From Sambucus nigra (taxonomy: Eukaryota > Streptophyta > Magnoliopsida > Dipsacales > Adoxaceae): 64,000 nt of DNA. This document shows positions 1 through 9,969 of the stretch, one piece after another. Position 1 is the first letter of the stretch. Every line of letters begins with the position of its first letter. The notes under the pieces were generated by a model. That model was not told the DNA's origin and made no database searches. It saw only the letters and a program-made list of their open reading frames with translations. Position numbers and translations under genes: made by a program. Location of the stretch: the NCBI GenBank assembly GCA_949130495.1, contig OX422210.1:497031760-497095759 (forward strand), written 5' to 3'.

Positions 1-468
1 GAATACCCATATGTTTGGCTTGTTAGCCTCAGATGGACCTCTTTCTATTTACCTTGGCGCCTTCTGCGTCAATTTGGCTGGGAGCAGGCCGTGCCACCTC
101 GAACACTAGATTTCTTTCTGGTAGGAGATTTGACTGAGCGTCTGCGTATGAGGCTTGGCTCTTTGTGGGAGAGTCGATGTCCGTCGACCCATCCCTCTCA
201 GCATGTTGGGAGAGTTTGGCCTATCCCTGGATATTATATGAAGTGGTTGTGGAGGAGTGTAGTCAGCAAAATGTTGGCAGTGGAGTCTGGACAAAGGTGG
301 CTTGTCTTATTTAATACCATGGAAGTAGGTGTTGTGGTTTTTTTGAAACTAGTTCAAGACTATCGGTCCATGGAGCGTCTGCGACACTCTATTCAGGCAG
401 GGGAAGCTTAGGGACCCTAGGATGCAGATGATGATGACGGAGCAATCTCCTCTGGTAGTTGTGGGTAG
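1..468 (+). pseudogene. C-terminal part of a plant mobile domain (PMD)-like protein, antisense ORF of element A
   Basis: The frame is open from base 1 to a TAG at 409-411. It resumes past a second TAG at 418-420 into an acidic, Ser/Gly-rich tail (DADDDDGAISSGSCG) and ends at TAG 466-468. The segment PWRLLRQFGWEQAVPP near the start resembles the late PMD motif 'RQFG..Q.VP', and YYMKWLW follows about 70 residues on, as in PMD proteins. It lies tail to tail with the pol of element A, the position of the PMD frame in element C. PMD proteins (MAIN/MAIL1 in Arabidopsis) are nuclear, and PMD frames are known in MULE and Ty3/gypsy elements. The two internal stops are CAG-to-TAG type changes (inferred). 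The N-terminal part is outside the window. The PMD assignment rests on a short motif, so it is tentative. Confidence 0.45.
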
Positions 469-939
469 GACTCGTGGAGAGTTTTTTTTTAAGAATAAGT
501 TTGGGAATTTTATTTGGCTTTTTAGGAAAGTAGGGGGAACGGAGTTATCCGTTCCTTTTCTCATGTAATTTGTACTGTAAGCTCTTATTAGTGAAATAAA
601 CAAGTTTTTGATCATCCAGCTGTGCCGTTTGATGAGTTTTGTATTTTTGAATTATGTATACTGATCGCTAAGGCATAGATAATCCTTTTGTTCAAGTGAA
701 TGTTAGAATGAACTGTCGTTCTCGGAGATAAGAAAAGAATAGTTTTTGTGAAAAAGAAAGGGCCGTGATCATGTAGGATGTATGAGCTGCCTACGTAACT
801 CTGGGGGTTTTTGAAAATTTTCAATTTTTCTGGGAATGATTTTTGCAGAGGATGAGGCCAACATAGTTCTGGGTAGAGGGAAGTGGAGATTTTTTTTAAG
901 AATATAAGGGAGATGAGAAGACTCGTAGTGCGCCGAGAT
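469..939. other. Spacer between antisense ORF and integrase end in element A
   Basis: No coding sequence is recognisable. A plus-strand AATAAA at 595-600, about 130 bp after the antisense frame, could be its polyadenylation signal. The rest is AT-rich with no clear repeat. Confidence 0.5.
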
Positions 940-2335
940 TTCATACTAGGGGTAAAATTTCTTGAGATGGTCCAAGTTGACCGAACGAGCCATTTCTTCT
1001 CCATGTAGGTCGGTGAGCATGGAGGCACCACCGAACAAGATCTTCTTGACAATGTATGGGCCACTCCAATTGGGATTGATTTTCCCTCTGGGGTCTCAGA
1101 TGGGCTCTATTATCTCTTTGAGGTCTAGATCGCATTCTTGGACACCGCCGTCCTTGACTCTCGTGTTGAATGAATGCGGTATTCGATGATGGTACCCTTG
1201 TATGTGATACAGTGCTTTTAGTCTCATTTCGTCTTGGAGGGTAAACTCGTCAAGACGACTTTGGCACCAGCCTTCTTCGCTGACCTTGCTTTCAAGCATG
1301 AAGCGCAGCGAGTGTATTTTTAGCTCCATGGGTAAGACTACTTCCTTGCCGTAGAATAGAGAGTAAGGGGTAGCCCAATTAGAGGTTAGGATTGAGGTCC
1401 TGTAGCCCCAGAGGGCATAAGGGATTCTATCAGACCAATCTCGATAGCTTTCAGTCATCTTACTGATGATAGCTTTCAGTCATCTTACTGATGATAGCTT
1501 TAAGGTTCTTGTTGGAGGCTTCAACTGCACGATTAGTCTGAGGTCGGTAAGGAGAAGATTTTTGTCTCTGAATCCCGTACTCGTTGATGAATTCTGTGAC
1601 TTCTGCCTCGAAATGCAACCTGTTATCTGACACTAGCTCGTATGGGACCTCATATCGGTAGATGATATTCTTTTTGAGGAATTTGGCTACTTTCTTACCA
1701 TTCAATACTGCGTATGACTCAGCTTCAACCCATTTGGTGAAGTAATCAATGGCAACTAGGATAAACTCATGTCCGTTTGAAGCCTTCGGTATAACCTTCC
1801 CTATGATGTCGACACCCTAGGTGGAGAACGACCAGGGAGAGGTCATGTTGTATAATTCTCACGAAGGTAGGTGTTGAAGATTGGAGAATTATTAGCATTT
1901 GAGGCATCTCCGAACATAGGTGGTGCAGTCTTGGGCCATGGTAGTCCAGTAATAGCTCTGTCGGATGATCTTCTTGGAAAGCATATGACTGTTCATATGG
2001 GGCCCGCATTCCCCGCTGTGGATCTTCTTCATTATCATCTTAATCTCAACTCCTGCAATACAGTGTATATGAGTTCCATCGAAGTTCCTTTTGAGAAGTT
2101 CTATATAATAGATGATGTACTGGGCGACCAATCTTTGGAGGGTTGCTCGGTCTTTCTTATTGGAACCCCCGGGATACCTTCCATGCTTGAGGAGGTGCCA
2201 GATATCATAGTACCAGCAATTGGCTAGCTCAGGATCTTCTGTGGTGACGAGATCAATGTGGTAGCAGTGGGTTGGTTTGTCTTGCTTTTGAATCTGGAAG
2301 GGGGTCATTGTTATTCCTTTGGGCATGTTGACCAT
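940..2335 (-). pseudogene. Integrase of Tat element A (zinc-binding, DDE core fragments, GPY-like C-terminus)
   Basis: Integrase inserts the cDNA into the chromosome. From 2335 downward the H2C2 zinc-binding part ends in YVRRCLKC near 1895. The core is recognisable at 1705-1460 by VPYELVSDN, SPYRPQTN and AVEASNKN, a Tat-type version of the DDE core ('ELISDNG', 'SSPYRPQTNGAVEAANK'). At 1458-1096 follow IPYALWGYRTS, TPYSLFYGKE and a long helical stretch. The C-terminus at about 1090-940 (PNWSGPYIVKKI, LTDLHGEE, LDHLKKFYP) is the GPY-type module. There are stops and frame changes near 2009, 1770 and 1459. A 28-bp segment containing 'agctttcagtcatcttactg' is duplicated in tandem at 1446-1501, which adds a second copy of MTESY. 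Not functional. Confidence 0.85.
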
Positions 2336-2780
2336 GGAGGCTAAGGTAGCAAGGTCATCGATTATGTTATTCTTTGCTCGAGGTAGGAAATAGAAGGTGA
2401 TATCTTGGAATGAGGAGGCTAGCTCTTCTAAGTGGGCAAGTAAGGGTTGGGGCTTCTCATCCTTGACTCTCTATTTTTTTAGCACTTGACCGATGATTGG
2501 GGAGGAATCCCCGTAGAAATATGGGCATTAAATACCTTTCTTGAGAGAAACTTTGAGGCCTATCGTGCATGCCTCCTATTCAGTCATGTTGTTAGTGCAA
2601 GGGAAATCTAATTTAATGGCGATGGGAGTATGGGAGTCATATGGGGCAATCAGAAGTATCCCAATGCCATATCCCTATTTATTGGCAGTGTTGTCAAAGA
2701 ATATTTTCCACTGGATATTGTACTGGGCAGTGCATAAGATGTTTTCATCTGGGAATTCAGAGATCCATACATCGGCTTAA
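2336..2780 (-). pseudogene. Second, archaeal-type RNase H domain (aRNH) of Tat element A
   Basis: Between the first RNase H and integrase the minus strand reads WKIFFDNTANK, then LDFPCTNNMTE, FYGDSSPIIGQ and NNIIDDLATLASM. These are the four acidic blocks (D, E, D, D) of the extra RNase H acquired by Tat/Ogre elements, which degrades the RNA of RNA-DNA hybrids. Four internal stops interrupt it, for example right after FDNTANK and inside TE*EAC, so it is inactive. Its presence is the best single evidence that A belongs to Tat and not to Athila or the chromoviruses. Confidence 0.8.
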
Positions 2781-4306
2781 TCCATGGGGTAATCAGCGAC
2801 ATAGTCAGAGATGGCTCTTCCTTTTATGTCTTTCTGCGTGATGTACATGATATCGAACTCAACGAGGAGCATCAATAATTCGGCCATTCGGATGGATAAG
2901 GCGGGTTTTTCAAGTAGGTATTTTATGGGGTCTATTCGGGATACAAGTTTGATGGGGAATGCGAGCTTGTAGTGTCGTAACTTTTGGGTGACCCAGACAA
3001 GCGCGACAAATGCCTTTTCCAAAGTAGTGCAGTTGACTCCGTATCTGACCAATTTGCAATTGGCATAATAGATGGGTCTTTCTTCGCAGGAATCTTCAAT
3101 GTATTGGTCTAGTAAAGCCCCAGTTACAGTGTCGATTATGGTTAGGTATAGGAGCAAAGGGAGGCCAGGCCGTGGTCGCATGAGTACCGGGGGTTGGGTC
3201 AGATATTGCTTTATTCGATCAAAAGCTTCTTTGTAGGCCTCGTTCCAAACCTTAGTTGAATCCTTTCCGAGTAGTTTAAAAATGGATTCACAAATGGAGG
3301 TTAACTGGATGATGAAACGAATGATGTATTACAATTTCTTAAGGAAACCTTAGACTTATTTCTCTATTTGGGGAGGTGGCATCTCAAGTATGGCTTTAAG
3401 CTTGGCAGGATCTACTTCTATCCCTTTCTCACTGACCATGAATCCCAAGATTTTTCCCTTTGTAATGCCGAAGACACATTTCTGCGGATTGAGTCTCATC
3501 TGATACTGTCGCAGTCGTTTGAAGAACTTTCAAAGAGCGGGAACATGACCTTCTCTAGTTTTGGATTCGATAATCATATCATCCACATAGACCTCAACCT
3601 CTTTGTGAATCAGATCGTGCAGGAGGGTTGTGGCAGCCCTCTGGTAGGTAGCCCGAGCATTACTGAGACCAAATGGCATAACAATATAGCAAAATATTCC
3701 CCATGGGGTGATGAATGCGGTTTTTTATTAATGATCTGGGTGCATTTTAAGTTGATTGTATCCAGCCAACCCGTCGACAAATGACTTAAGAGCATGACTG
3801 GCTGTGTTGTCCACGATCATGTCGATATTGGGTAGAGAATAATCATCCTTTGGGGAGGCTTTATTCAAGTCCCGGTAGTCTACAAAAATACGAACCTTCC
3901 CTCCTGATTTCGGCACAGGCACTATGTTGGCTAGCCATATGGGATATTAAATCACACGAATTAAGCCCATGTCCAGTTTTTTGACCACCTCTTCTTTGAC
4001 TTTGAGCGACCATTCCATGTAGTGCTTTCTCAATTTATGTTTAACCGTCTTATAATCTGGGAGAGTGGAGATATAATGTTGAGCTATTTCGGGATCAATG
4101 CTAAGAATATCATCATAGGACCATGCTAATACATCCACAAATTCCTTTATCAATTCTTCGAGTTGTGAACGCTCATGCTCATCAAGGGTAGCCCCTATCC
4201 TAATATCGCGCAGTTGGCTACTAGAACCGAGGTTAACAACAACAGTCTCTTCTTTATTAACTTGAATGCGGTTATGTTGTTTATTATTAACCTTATTTAG
4301 ATCCAT
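2781..4306 (-). pseudogene. Reverse transcriptase and first RNase H of Tat element A
   Basis: RT copies the element RNA into cDNA. From 4306 downward a leader reads MDLNKVNNKQ, then FVDVLAWSYDD. The palm motifs follow: VPVPKSGGKVRIFVDYRDLNKASPKDD (about 3925-3845), MPFGLSNARATYQR (about 3680-3640) and an intact catalytic EVYVDDMIIESK near 3590-3560. The connection and RNase H region at 3181-2777 shows LEKAFVALVWVTQKLRHY, PIKYLLEKPALSIRMA and DIKGRAISD, typical of Tat elements. Stops occur at about 3947 and 3727-3722 and a frame break near 3185. The YVDD box is still intact, but the frame is not. Confidence 0.88.
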
Positions 4307-5289
4307 TAAGAATTATTCATTTAAAAATTCATCATCATCAAAAGTTTGATTAGAATCCAAACAGTTAATGTAAGGCAAGGCAAGATACTCAAAATCTTCA
4401 TTTATTTCATTAATAGGAAAAACAGCATTGAGAACCTCATCAAAGGAGGACTCAATTACATTTGAACAAGGATAGACAATAGAAGAAGAAATGGGGTAAA
4501 CATTAGGATTTAGGGGGTTTTCAACAGGTAGAACTGGCGCAGCATGCCAGTTGAGGAGAGGTGTATCAGCAGCTTTGATTATATGTAGTGCCTGAATGAA
4601 CCATGCAGCGTGTCAGCCCTCGTGTCTATAAATTGAATGAGTCCTTAGAGTCACTTTCCTCATAATCTTCGGTATCTTTGATGAGCAGTTGTACATGGTA
4701 TTGGGAACTTTCGGCCCATGGGTAGTTGTCTTGGAAAAAGATCTCCATTCTAGGCTTCATCTTCTTGTCTGTATGGTCATACCATGGTTTCGAAAAGCTG
4801 AAAAAGGGGAAGTCTTCACCCTCTTTGATGCATCGTCCATTCAAAGAGTCACCTGGGATAGTCTGGATGCAGTCTAGTCTACTCTTTGTTCGAGACTGGT
4901 GCATCATTATGAGATCTTGTTCTGATGGTTGATACCCCAAACCACATGGAGGGAAAGTTTTCTTCAGTTCAATAGGCTCAACTATCCCTTGTTGTCTTTG
5001 TCCTAGCCCTAGTCCGGGCATGAAGTGCATGTTTCTAAACATCATAATCACATTGAAGTTGCCATGTGGGTCGCATTTCGAACAAACCCTTTCTTTAAAG
5101 TCGTCTCCTGTTGGGAGTAGAGGTGGCTCAACTCAGAATCCATATAGGAGAATATCATTTGACCCGTGTTATATCTCAAGATTGGCCACCTGGTACTTGC
5201 ACCCTAGGTATTATCGTCATCGCCCAAAATGGTGATAACCCATCCGTTGGCAAAGAACTTCAATTTATGATGGAGTGAGGAAGAAACAC
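4307..5289 (-). pseudogene. Protease-to-RT linker of Tat element A
   Basis: This stretch links protease and RT in the polyprotein. At 5051-4626 the minus strand holds MHFMPGLGLGQRQQGIVEP and GLGYQPSEQD, like the glycine-rich 'PGLGLGRRQQGI ... GLGF.PT..D' linker of Tat elements, followed by an acidic tail (DTEDYEESDSKD). No enzymatic domain is visible. The frame is interrupted between 5289 and 5051 and again below 4626. Confidence 0.6.
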
Positions 5290-5772
5290 CCTTGATACTG
5301 GTCATCCTAGCAACAGGTTGAAACAAGCTGGGATGTCAATAACTTGGAATTCGACGATAGGGTTTATAGGGCCATCCCCTATTACAAGCTTTATGGATCC
5401 CATCACCTCCCTACGGGTATTATCGTAGGCCCGTACGGCAGTGGAGGTTGGAGTGAGGTCACTTTCTTTCAGGCCTAAACATTTGAAGGTTCTTAGTGGG
5501 AAAGCATTCAAGATAGATCCATTATCGACAAGGGAGAGTGGTCCGACCTTCCCCATAACTTTGACGGAGATGTTAAGTTCATGACTGTGATTTGGCCCAA
5601 TTATGGGGATTTCTCCTTCAAAAAAGGATAGCATTAGGGGAGGGGTCAAGGATCCGACCAAATTTACCGCTTCTTCTGGTGTGGTAGAGGGAGGAACTAT
5701 AGGTACAGTGAGCAACTTGATCAGAGCGTTTCTATACAGCTGAGAAGACATAAAAACCCATCATAGAGTTAT
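5290..5772 (-). pseudogene. Retropepsin-like aspartic protease of Tat element A
   Basis: The protease cleaves the gag-pol polyprotein. The minus frame at 5751-5302 begins MSSQLYRNALIKLL and contains the active-site block GPLSLVDNGSILNAFPL, in which Tat elements use DNGS where other retropepsins have DSGS or DTGS. VRAYDNTRREVMGSIKL and FQVIDIPACFNLLLG follow, the family's flap and C-terminal motifs. The frame also reads upstream through a TGA near 5764-5762 up to the target-site duplication of the solo LTR. That insertion separates this part from the end of gag at 7043. Joining the flanks restores one continuous alignment with the family. Confidence 0.85.
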
Positions 5773-5777
5773 GTTAG
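5773..5777 (+). repeat. Target-site duplication GTTAG, left copy
   Basis: Matches GTTAG at 7038-7042 exactly and directly abuts the 1260-bp insert. Confidence 0.9.
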
Positions 5778-6423
5778 TGATCGAGTGCGAAAGGTAGCGC
5801 TTGTAAAGATGCTAATCATTGTTTTGATTTTGCCTACTCAATAAAGAAAACCTAAATTACAACTACACTTGTGGGGCAAGTACAGTGGTAAGTCGGGTAT
5901 CGAAAATCCACAGGGACGAGATGCTAGAATATATATGATTTAGTATTCCAAAATAAAAGTGCAAAAGATGATTACAAACTAAAAGAAAAGATGAATGAAA
6001 GGGAAATGTTAATCTAGGCAAGTGTATTAAAACTAGAATAACAAAGCGAGTAAAACTATAGGTTGCGTCGAATATCCCTCACCCGGGTTAATTTGTATAA
6101 AATGGTTACATGGGTCGACAAGTTATTACAAATGTGTCTCGTTTCGACAATTAATTAATCAAAGGTTATCACGCCCCTAAATCCGCATAAAAGCCTAATA
6201 AGATTTTGGCATCAACAAATATCCCAAAAATTACGTGCAAAAGGTCGTAAGAATGGGACATACATGATATGCCCCGTCAAATATCCTAGGCATAATAACT
6301 AGGACAATGCACCAGAAATAGACCCGTAAACACTATTACCAAGCAAAGCAACACGTTGACCCGAGTGAGTTCCATTCAAACATAACCTAATTTAAATAAC
6401 CTAGAAAGCATATTAAAAAAATG

Positions 6424-6433
6424 CTATTTATAG
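6424..6433 (-). promoter_or_regulatory. TATA box of the solo LTR
   Basis: The minus strand reads CTATAAATAG, close to the plant TATA consensus, near the middle of the LTR as expected at a U3/R boundary. It is the main reason for choosing the minus orientation. Confidence 0.5.
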
Positions 6434-6507
6434 TAAGTGGGAATTAAAATAGAAAATAAAAGAGAAAATAAAATAAAGGCCAAAATATCTGCTAAAAACA
6501 GGGGATC

Positions 6508-6601
6508 GATCGATTGACCCTTTTGGGAGATCGATCGACCATGAACAAAATATCCACTATCGATGAGGATCGATCGATCAACCCCTTTGGTCGATCGATC
6601 A
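6508..6601. repeat. Cluster of four GATCGATCGA motifs inside the solo LTR
   Basis: Four copies of the self-complementary GATCGATC core occur as two pairs, each pair flanking a 'gaccctttt'- or 'aacccctttgg'-like spacer of about 20 bp. The two halves look like an old tandem duplication. Confidence 0.7.
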
Positions 6602-7037
6602 AGCAGGGCAGAATCAAGCGGCACACTGCATTGCCATTTCTTCCTCTTCTACTCCTCTTTTGGTTTCATTATTTTTCCCACCGTTGAAATTGTCGTAACT
6701 TCATCATACAAACTCGGACTCGTGCACCGTTCACTGCCACATGAAGCTAGTGAGAAGGTCTAGAACTTCCGTGAAGATGTTGGGCCAGGTGCCCAAGCTA
6801 TGAAAAGACTAAAATGTCTTTGAACGTGTGATCGTATACGGAAATCGAGCGAAATGCATCCGAACTTCATACTTAGCATCCAAATACCTATAAAAGCTCA
6901 ATTAACCCCTGCAAAATATGTTAATGTAGAAATCCGAGGTTGCCTTGTTAACGAGCATAAATATAGGGATAAGATACCCGAGGGGGCTTAAATGTGTAGG
7001 TTCGGAGGATGAAATACACAATATTTGCGTATCATCA

Positions 7038-7042
7038 GTTAG
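7038..7042 (+). repeat. Target-site duplication GTTAG, right copy
   Basis: Partner of 5773-5777; directly follows the CA end of the insert. Confidence 0.9.
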
Positions 7043-9247
7043 CTTGAGTTTTCTTTAGTTGATCGGGGATCTTGCTCTCCTCAAGGATCATTTTTAGCAT
7101 AGGAAGGTTTTAAACGCCCTTCCCCTTGTCATTTGCTGGTAGTGAGCTTGGGATCCTGTAATGCCTCCTTGATCTAGTCATGTGATTTACTGAAGAAGGG
7201 AAGAACATGAATCCCATTTCCTCGTCAATCTTAACTTATTCTGCCACCTTATTTATTTCTTCGAGGATTTATTCAAATGAAATAATCCCACACATGTCAG
7301 CCACCAAGCTAATTTTATCGGGAGCTTTCTCTTCATTCGAATCTCTGAATTTTTTTCCCCATTCGGTGGCAACAATTCTATCTTTCCATATAAAGTCGAT
7401 GCATTCCACAACTTCGACGGCTTCTTCATACAGGTTATTTCATTCTGTGGGGATGTGTAAGCGTCAAGGGACCAAGCGTACTTGTAGCTTCAGAGTATCA
7501 AGTAACTCGATCATACTAAAAATGTTATTGGTTTGCCTGAATAATTTTGCCATGATCTGGACAACATCTTCCAAGCTGAGTTCATCGATCGGTACCACCC
7601 AACTGTCTGACTCTCGAGACCATTTTCATGATTCCAAGAATAGTGTACTGAACCTCTGGCAATCAATGACCATCTGTGAGGGCAATTTCATCCTGAACTC
7701 TAGGATTTGGTTTAAGACTTCTGATAATTCCATGCTTCTATTTTCAAAACGGGTACGGATAGGGATGTATGCTCTCATAAGGTGTGCCAGTGCCTGATCA
7801 GCGAGGCTAGTAGGGTGTAAGAGGAAATATGGGCAAGCTTGGAGAGGATTAGGAGAGAATATAGGTGTGATTTGAGTTGAGGGATCAAATTTTGGAGTCT
7901 CTTCTAAGAAGATGGCATTGGCATGATTTGGGAGTCGGTTGTGAGTAGTGTTTGGCTTAGGATTGGCTGGTGGGGCAATGGTAACCCTGTCACTTAGACC
8001 TTGGATTATGTTTCAGAGGTGAAAGCACTAGTCAGTGGTATGGCCAATAGTTTGGTGAAAGGCACAATGGGCATCTGTCTTGAAGTTTCTTGGGAGCGGA
8101 TTTTGCAATGGACGGGGATCCAAGGGTTTGATAAGGTCTCCGCTTAACACGGCTTGATAGGATTTGGAGAGGGGAGCATGGAGCTCGGTCTATTCCTTTC
8201 GCACTGGGACAGGGTAGCTTTTTAGTTCCCACAAAGTAGTTGGTTGAGAGATATTATTGATGGTTGAGACTGTAGCACCGGCAGCCTTATCATATTTTCT
8301 AGGGGTGAATTATCCACACACCTTCTTTGGTTCAACTTATGTTTTATCCATACTCTCCTCGATTTCTACTCCCACTTCTCTGAGAGCTCGGAAGTGAGGA
8401 TAGTATTGTCCTCCCATAGTCGCTCAAACATGGGGTAAGAAATTCTTCTTCACTATGCTGACCTGTTCTTCCTCAGAAGGCCTATTGTTCATGGTAGCTG
8501 CGTTTTCCCTCCATAGGACTATGAAATTACTGACTGATTCCCCAGAGTTCTGTTTGAGAAACCCTAAATCATGACGAGTGACCTCAAGCTCTTCATTGTA
8601 TTTTTACTGTGACATTAAGTCTCGAGCCACATCCTCCTAGCTACGGATTTTGGACTCTTCAAGAGATAAAACCCACCGGAGGGCGCTATCCTTCAGAGTT
8701 TGCTGAAACAATTGGGCCAACACCTCTTAAGAAGCCCCTAGTAGAGTCATGGAATGGTGATAACTACGGAGATGAACAAGCAGGGGTCCACTTCCTCCGA
8801 ATTTCTTAATATTTGGCATCTTGAACTGCTCGGGTAACCTCGCCTTAGGATAAGGAGACATGTGGGTGTAGTCCATGTAATTACCAAAGATTTTGACTTG
8901 GTCAAACTTCTTAGTGAGCATATTGAGGTATTCTTTGACTTTGTTCAACTCTTCCTCTTTCGAATCAATGATCATAGGCAAGTTGGCCCCGACATCGAAA
9001 GCTGGGCAGGCGGTGGCCCATTAGCAGGAGGGGCACGTGGAGCGTGCTGATATTCTTCGGGAACCCAAATAGACTCGGGTGGACCTATAGCGCGAGGAAA
9101 TAGGGCATGGGGCTCTTGAGTAATGGGAACTTGGTTTCATTTCATCTCTTGAACCTCAGTCTGGAGGTTATCAATCTTGGACACGAGCTGAGCTAGGACT
9201 GTCATCAGATCCGGATGCACAATGGGTACTTGATCTGTGTTCTTCAT
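7043..9247 (-). pseudogene. gag of Tat element A
   Basis: Gag forms the cytoplasmic particle that packages the RNA. The start is placed at the minus-strand ATG at 9247 (MKNTDQVPIVHPDLMTVLAQL). A stop lies at codon 37 and there is a frame change near 8985. The core at 8981-8400 has PEQFKMPNIKKFGGSG, HLRSYHHSM, LAQLFQQTLKDSALRWVLSL, YNEELEVTRHDLG, ESVSNFIVLWRENAA and RPSEEEQVSIVKK, a clear Tat gag capsid. A Tat-type CAFHQTIGHTTD*CFHL block (C.FH...GH.T..C) lies near 8070-8005. The C-terminal end reaches KKTQAN at 7043, where the solo LTR interrupts. Several stops (for example near 8726 and 8655) make it non-coding. An antisense open stretch at 7207-7797 on the plus strand is a shadow. Confidence 0.82.
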
Positions 9248-9453
9248 GGAAAGTAGATGGATTCGGGACTCGAAAGAAGTTGTATGGGAACAGACAAAAC
9301 TCCGGGGTGATTTGACTGAAGACCGAAGCCAATAAGGAGCCAGGCCAAGGGCGTGCGATCGACACGAGAAGGCGTAAAATGAGATTTATTTTTTGCGAAA
9401 AAGGATGAAAATATTTTTGACATTTTTTTCTTTTGAGATTGGAAGACAAAATA

Positions 9454-9558
9454 GTTTTGGATTTTTCATAAAGAGAGGAGAAATGTTTTTGGATTTTTGA
9501 TAAAGAAGGAAGAAATGTTTTTTGGATTTTTCATAAAGAAAAGGGAAATGTTTTTGGG
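9454..9558 (+). repeat. Short tandem repeat, about 32-35 bp x 3
   Basis: Three consecutive units built on 'gttttggatttttcataaag', each followed by a purine-rich tail ending in GAAAT, and a fourth partial unit. They lie in the leader of element A. Confidence 0.75.
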
Positions 9559-9964
9559 AGACGATCTCAGCATGATTATTATAATTATTATCTTCTCACT
9601 TGTATTAAATTCTCCACAATGCAAAATGAAATTTCGGACGGGACCCAATCCTAGAAAAATTTGGTTTGTAATATATGCAAAGCTATGGCTGGACTTGTGA
9701 CCTGGCTCACAGAGAGGGTCCCATTTCAAAAATGCGCAAAAATTTGGGCGACAGGCCGACCCGAAATTTCGAGTGAGTTTCGGGTTGAAATCGGCAATCT
9801 TATATGTGTGTCTTAGGCTTGACACCTATATGCGGGTATGCAGTTGGATGTGTGAATCAAAAAGGGTTCCCCCCTTTGGCATAACTTCCACGATATACAT
9901 CTTGCTCTTGCGGGCAATCGGTACGTGTGGACAAGCCATTTGATATAACTGAGTGTACGTGAAT

Positions 9965-9969
9965 TGCCT
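9965..9969 (+). repeat. Target-site duplication TGCCT, left copy
   Basis: Identical to 19106-19110 and directly abuts the TG start of the Tekay 5' LTR. Confidence 0.92.

Larger units (their letters stand above)
5778..7037 (-). mobile_element. Solo LTR, 1260 bp, inserted between gag and protease of element A
   Basis: The insert begins TGATCGAG and ends TATCATCA, so it has TG...CA ends within a 4-bp inverted repeat TGAT/ATCA, and it is flanked by a perfect 5-bp duplication GTTAG. Removing it and one duplication rejoins gag and protease in frame. It has no coding sequence, primer site or second LTR, which fits a solo LTR left by LTR-LTR recombination. A TATA box on the minus strand (6424-6433) suggests minus orientation. 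A very small intact element of the TRIM type is a less likely alternative. The parent family is not recognised. Confidence 0.85.
9248..9969 (-). other. 5' untranslated leader of element A, proximal part
   Basis: No coding motif is seen. It continues across the Tekay insertion into 19111-19709. It includes a short tandem repeat (9454-9558) and otherwise unremarkable sequence. Confidence 0.6.

Noticed and set aside
5778..7037. Intact small (TRIM-like) retrotransposon
   Set aside because: No internal pair of terminal repeats, primer site or polypurine tract is visible; a solo LTR is simpler.
7207..7797. 196-residue plus-strand open frame
   Set aside because: It is antisense to the recognisable gag of element A, and no family resemblance is seen.
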